This document shows positions 6,402 to 8,910 of a DNA stretch of 8,910 bases, piece by piece (within the stretch, counting starts at the first letter, position 1; every line of letters starts with the position of its first letter). This DNA is from Clostridiales bacterium. Lineage in GTDB: Bacteria; Bacillota; Clostridia; Christensenellales; Aristaeellaceae. The DNA is taken from contig JAAZEI010000108.1 of the NCBI GenBank assembly GCA_012512355.1, positions 1 to 8,910 of the forward strand. The letters are read 5' to 3'. Made by a program: the position numbers and the translations under genes. Below the pieces are notes generated by a model that had not been told where the DNA came from, did no database searches, and saw only the letters and a program-made list of their open reading frames with translations.

Positions 6402-6612
6402 GAATAACCCGCGGTACCACCTTAATTCGCTGTCAGGAGACAGCCTCACGGACAATTAAATGTCCGGCCCTGTAACGGAGGCATCCGGCACAGCCTACTC
6501 TGGTTTCGGCCTGCGGCTCCCGGGATGTACTCAAAGTCCTTACCCTTCCTCCTTGCACCACACGGAGGCTCTCTTTGAGGGTGAAAAGACTTTTACCTGT
6601 TCCCAATCATCA
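6374..6612 (-). ncRNA. T-box riboswitch (tyrosine specifier UAC) controlling the ABC operon
   Basis: The conserved T-box core AAGGTGGTACCGCGGG is at 6408-6423. It can pair with CCGC and CCTT further on as the antiterminator (GCGG/CCGC and AAGG/CCTT). Stem I is visible: GGGA...TCCC at the base, AAAGTC/GACTTT, ACCC/GGGT, then CCTCC/GGAGG, with AGAGAG on the 5' side and a GGTGCAA apical loop. The 3' side of the lower internal loop reads GAG-UAC-AUCCC. UAC at 6527-6529 sits where the specifier is expected, a tyrosine codon. The bulge UGGU pairs with an ACCA tRNA end, which means discriminator A; that fits tRNA-Tyr and not the usual bacterial tRNA-Trp (G). Hairpins GGACA/TGTCC and GCTGTC/GACAGC lie before the core. 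Uncharged tRNA would favour antitermination. The specifier register is an inference from folding by eye. Confidence 0.88.
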
Positions 6613-6624
6613 CCTGTTGCATGT

Positions 6625-6653
6625 ATTTTAATGCGCATATGTTTTGTATACAA
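6625..6653 (-). promoter_or_regulatory. candidate promoter of the T-box operon
   Basis: TTGTAT (6648-6653) and TAAAAT (6625-6630) are 17 bases apart on the minus strand. The start would fall just before T-box stem I, which supports the location. The -35 match is weak (3 of 6). Confidence 0.4.
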
Positions 6654-6704
6654 TGCAATTTTAGGTTGAAAATGCGACAATTCATAAGTTTTTGAACAAA
6701 AAAC

Positions 6705-6722
6705 AATGAATGTACATTCATT
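6705..6722 (-). terminator. 18-bp perfect palindrome followed by a T-tract, probable mutase terminator
   Basis: AATGAATGTACATTCATT is a perfect palindrome. On the minus strand it is flanked by A residues and followed by GTTTTTTT, about 45 bases past the mutase stop. That is the layout of an intrinsic terminator, though the stem is AT-rich and so weak. The same palindrome could instead be an operator for a TetR-like dimer upstream of the T-box promoter. Confidence 0.5.
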
Positions 6723-6767
6723 TTGCAACAATCTTCATCTAATCATCGAAAGTTACCCAGTTTGTTC

Positions 6768-7856
6768 TTACATTTCTTTCTCTGCTTCTTTTACCATCTC
6801 CAGCAGAGCTTGTTTGAAATTACTCATCACCAAAGCGCCATCACTTGATTGCTCACAAGCAATGTCTATATACAGTTTTAACAGCGGTTCTGTACCGGAA
6901 GGCCTGATAATCACCTGCACTCCGCCTTTAAGCTTAAATAACAGCACATTGCTTTTTGGTAAGCCTGTATCGTCATAATAATAATCTATCTTTTCAAGCA
7001 CTTCGATATCAGCGATTTGACTTAGGCCTCTGAAATATTCCAGCATGCTGCCAATAACTTTTTCGCCCTTCGCGCCTTCAAACCTGATGCTTTCCTGCGC
7101 TGAAACATAGCAGCCATATCGCTCTTCCATGGCTTGGTAGGCATCCATTAAGGTCATCCCTTTGTCTTTGTAATAGGATGCCATCTCACAAATCATCATG
7201 GACGCGCCTATGGCGTCCTTTTCACGAATATAGGGGCCTATGAGATAGCCAATGCTTTCTTCAAAAGCAAATATGAACCGATCTGCCTCATTGTCACGGT
7301 CGAGTTTATTGATGACTTCACCGATATATTTAAAGCCAGTCAAAACATTATAGAGTTTAACATTGTAGGCTTTGGCAATCTGTTCTGCCATGGGAGTCGT
7401 GACAATAGTTTTAATCGCAACGGGATTTTGAGGCAGCGTTTCATTTGCCTTTAATCCTTCACAGATAAAATGCAGCAAAAGAACGCCAACCTGATTACCG
7501 CTTAGTAATTTAGCACCTTCCTCCGTACGTACACCAATCCCCACACGGTCTGCATCAGGGTCAGTGACAAGACAAATATCAGCTTCCAGTTCCTGCATCA
7601 AAGCCATTGCCATATCCATGGTCTGGGGAAGTTCGGGATTGGGTTTAGGCGTCGTGGGAAAGTCTCCATCAGGCTGTTCCTGCTCTGGCACTACACTGAC
7701 ACGAATGTTGGGCAGCATTCCGAGTATCTGCCGCACCGGCCTGTTGCCGGTGCCATTGAGGGGAGAATACACAACATGGAGGCTGTGCGGCGGCATTTCA
7801 ATGCTGTGTTTCATAACAGCTTCCTGAAAAGCCTCCTGAACTTCAGGACCTATCAA
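6768..7856 (-). CDS. phosphoglucomutase C-terminal part (downstream of the in-frame TGA)
   Basis: The stretch after the stop encodes domains 2 to 4: the metal-binding loop TDPDADRVGIG (98-108), GFKYIGE (174-180), the substrate loop FEESIGYLIG (198-207) and the phosphate-binding RPSGTEP (318-324). A TTG at 7856 could start it nominally, but I see no ribosome binding site before it. Independent translation is therefore unlikely and it depends on read-through of the TGA. On its own it lacks the catalytic serine. It ends in TAA at 6768. Confidence 0.7.
   Translation of the reverse strand: MIGPEVQEAFQEAVMKHSIEMPPHSLHVVYSPLNGTGNRPVRQILGMLPNIRVSVVPEQEQPDGDFPTTPKPNPELPQTMDMAMALMQELEADICLVTDPDADRVGIGVRTEEGAKLLSGNQVGVLLLHFICEGLKANETLPQNPVAIKTIVTTPMAEQIAKAYNVKLYNVLTGFKYIGEVINKLDRDNEADRFIFAFEESIGYLIGPYIREKDAIGASMMICEMASYYKDKGMTLMDAYQAMEERYGCYVSAQESIRFEGAKGEKVIGSMLEYFRGLSQIADIEVLEKIDYYYDDTGLPKSNVLLFKLKGGVQVIIRPSGTEPLLKLYIDIACEQSSDGALVMSNFKQALLEMVKEAEKEM
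7834..7848 (-). other. small hairpin 17 bases downstream of the in-frame TGA
   Basis: The minus strand reads TCCTGA, AGT, TCAGGA: a 6-bp stem with a 3-base loop containing G and U, starting 17 bases after the TGA. The position resembles that of a bacterial SECIS or a read-through stimulator. It lies inside conserved coding sequence (GPEVQE), so it may be incidental. Confidence 0.3.
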
Positions 7857-7865
7857 GCGGATTTG

Positions 7866-8453
7866 TCACTGCTCATAAAGATCTTCGTATGCAGGTAATT
7901 GTGGTACGAGGTCATCCTGCAGGCTGATCGCATCTTCGATGAGTTTTGCTGTTTCTTCATCGATTTGACAGCCGGTTTTGTCATAAACTTTGTATCCGTT
8001 GTATTCTTTTGGATTGTGGGAGGCTGTAATCATGACACCGCCATCACAGCGCAGATAATGTACTGCATAGCTAAGGATGGGTGTTGGAATCAATTCTTCA
8101 AAAAGATGAACACGCACACCACAGCTGACCATCGCCGCTGCTGATAGTTTTGCGAATTCCAAAGAATGCTTGCGGCTGTCAAAGCCGATGGCACAGCTTG
8201 GCAACTCACTAATACCTTTGAGGTAATGCGCAAGGCCAATGCTTGTTTTGAGAATGGTGTATATATTCATTCGGTTAGTGCCCGCGCCCATTTTCCCGCG
8301 CAGGCCACCTGTCCCAAAGCTGAGGTTACGGTAAAAGCGGTCATCAATCTCATCTTGCTGACCGGCTATCCCCTCAAGTTCTGTATGCATCTCCTCGGGT
8401 AATTGGGGAAAATGCAGCCACTTCTCATAGTCACTCAACAGCTTAGGCATCAT
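7866..8453 (-). CDS. phosphoglucomutase N-terminal part (ends at the in-frame TGA)
   Basis: This 195-residue stretch encodes domain 1 with FGTGGLRG (46-53), GFDSR (90-94) and the catalytic loop ITASHNPKEYNGYKVY, with Ser145 as the phosphate carrier. Two adjacent ATG codons (8453 and 8450) are candidate starts. GAGGAG lies 5 and 8 bases upstream of them, so the start region is intact. If the TGA is not suppressed, the product lacks the metal and phosphate-binding domains and should be inactive. The stop context is CAG-TGA-CAA; TGA followed by C is known to be a leaky terminator context in bacteria. Confidence 0.75.
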   Translation of the reverse strand: MMPKLLSDYEKWLHFPQLPEEMHTELEGIAGQQDEIDDRFYRNLSFGTGGLRGKMGAGTNRMNIYTILKTSIGLAHYLKGISELPSCAIGFDSRKHSLEFAKLSAAAMVSCGVRVHLFEELIPTPILSYAVHYLRCDGGVMITASHNPKEYNGYKVYDKTGCQIDEETAKLIEDAISLQDDLVPQLPAYEDLYEQ

Positions 8454-8495
8454 CTAATCTCCTCAATAAAGAAATAAACCAACATGGATTCATAT

Positions 8496-8504
8496 ATTAT
8501 ACCA
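8496..8504 (-). promoter_or_regulatory. extended -10 promoter of the phosphoglucomutase gene
   Basis: The minus strand reads TGGTATAAT, a perfect extended -10 (TGnTATAAT), about 43 bases before the ATG. The sequence 17 bases upstream (TTCCTG) is not a good -35. The promoter lies between the transposase end and the mutase start, so the mutase keeps its own promoter next to the insertion sequence. Confidence 0.6.
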
Positions 8505-8535
8505 CAAACGCACTGAGTCAGGAAAAACACAAAAA

Positions 8536-8910
8536 GGGTCGATAGTGTCAACTTGTTGTAGGTCAGGAGACAATGTCAAGATGAAAGAGGGAGTCAAGCG
8601 CTTGGTAGAGACTGGTTCTTTTACCATCTGTTAAGATGGGCAGAGAAATAAAGGGTAACTTGGCTGTGTTAATCAAACTGCGTTTTGTTTGACTGAAGGT
8701 TTTCTTGTTGGAAGCAAAAGGAAGCACTAAGGGAACATATACGTTTTTCGTAGAAGGATATTCAATGATCTGCCCATTGGCTCTCATCACACGCATCTGC
8801 GCGATGTTCACCAGGTTTTGCTCTCCCCAGCCCAAAGGACGGCTGCTGAGCCTGTCTGAGAGGATATGGCTCACATGTCCCTCAGCGCTGCACCCCTGTG
8901 CGTTAGGTAG
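8536..8910 (-). mobile_element. 3' end of an ISLre2/UPF0236-type insertion sequence, partial
   Basis: The element is recognised through its transposase and runs off the right edge. The exact end is not defined. TTGACACTATCGACC (8537-8551 on the minus strand), just past the transposase stop, is my candidate for the terminal inverted repeat, but the other end is outside the window and I cannot confirm it. The stretch 8454-8535 otherwise holds only the mutase promoter and leader. Confidence 0.5.
8563..8910 (-). CDS. ISLre2-family (UPF0236) transposase, C-terminal fragment, 5' end beyond right edge
   Basis: The frame is open from the right edge to the TGA at 8563-8565 and gives 116 residues. It begins LPNAQGCSAEGHVSHILSDR and continues SSRPLGWGEQNLVNIAQMRVMRANG. 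The CSAEGHVSH...LSSRP.GW segment is the well-known C-terminal signature of UPF0236/ISLre2 transposases of Firmicutes, where it lies near the end of a protein of roughly 450 residues. This is recognised from memory of the family. The tail after residue 50 diverges from the commonest members. A GTG inside this frame at 8874 is just a codon of the longer gene, not a start. Whether the full transposase is intact cannot be seen. Confidence 0.8.
   Translation of the reverse strand, partial: LPNAQGCSAEGHVSHILSDRLSSRPLGWGEQNLVNIAQMRVMRANGQIIEYPSTKNVYVPLVLPFASNKKTFSQTKRSLINTAKLPFISLPILTDGKRTSLYQALDSLFHLDIVS

Larger units (their letters stand above)
6768..8453 (-). pseudogene. pgcA: alpha-phosphoglucomutase (phospho-sugar mutase) interrupted by one in-frame TGA
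   Basis: The two open stretches 7866-8453 and 6768-7856 lie in the same frame and are separated only by TGA (7866-7868) and three sense codons. Read through, they give one protein of about 561 residues, the usual length of a PgcA-type phosphoglucomutase, which interconverts glucose 1-phosphate and glucose 6-phosphate for wall sugar and glycogen precursors. All active-site motifs are present in order: TASHNP with phospho-Ser145, the metal loop DPDADR (Asp298/300/302 in read-through numbering), the sugar loop FEESIGY, and the phosphate loop RPSGTEP. No other frame damage is seen. The stop is between domains 1 and 2. It may be a recent nonsense change (for example GGA to TGA), a sequencing error, or read-through. 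The rest of the gene looks under selection. Confidence 0.85.

Noticed and set aside
7866..7868. Genome-wide recoding of TGA to tryptophan or glycine
   Set aside because: lspA, the ATPase gene and the transposase gene all end in TGA at the expected protein ends, and tryptophan is encoded by TGG (for example in LspA).
8504..8551. TTGACA at 8546-8551 as the -35 of the mutase promoter
   Set aside because: It is about 45 bases from the TATAAT, far outside the 16-18 range; no alternative -10 lies 17 bases downstream of it.
1..8910. CRISPR arrays, tRNA or rRNA genes, toxin-antitoxin or phage-defence modules
   Set aside because: I saw no regularly spaced repeats, no RNA gene other than the T-box, and no gene pair with defence-type motifs.

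Overview
The window looks like a chromosomal segment of a low-to-mid GC Firmicute in the clostridial or Negativicutes range. Three things point there: a canonical T-box riboswitch, strong AGGAGG-type ribosome binding sites including some that serve TTG starts, and a paired lspA and RluD-type pseudouridine synthase gene as in Bacilli and Clostridia. The genus cannot be named from sequence alone. Nearly all of the window is coding, and most genes are on the minus strand.

Left part (1-1219, minus strand): an exported methionine sulfoxide reductase A (msrA) is followed 30 bases later by an SGNH/GDSL hydrolase that runs off the left edge. msrA carries a second, very well placed internal ribosome binding site that would produce a cytosolic form from the same gene. 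The divergent region 1220-1409 holds a -10 box for each direction. The plus-strand pair lspA (signal peptidase II) and an RluA/RluD-family rRNA pseudouridine synthase follow, overlapping by 8 bases.

Middle part (2852-6612, minus strand): a T-box leader with a tyrosine specifier (UAC) and a tRNA-end-binding UGGU precedes a three-gene ABC uptake operon: binding protein, LivH-type permease, ATPase. The family is the one usually called TrpXYZ, but the riboswitch points to tyrosine. A strong hairpin without a U-tract separates the binding protein from the permease. Downstream, a secreted polysaccharide deacetylase (NodB domain) has its own consensus promoter, TTGACA-17-TATACT.

Right part (6705-8910, minus strand): an alpha-phosphoglucomutase gene (PgcA type) is complete in all catalytic motifs but is cut by one in-frame TGA at codon 196. 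Upstream of it lies the C-terminal end of an ISLre2/UPF0236-type transposase entering from the right edge.

The points most worth a second look are the tyrosine T-box on a TrpXYZ-type transporter, the in-frame TGA in the mutase with a hairpin just downstream, and the two-start msrA. I did not find a CRISPR array, a defence system, an rRNA or tRNA gene, or an obviously new multi-gene system.
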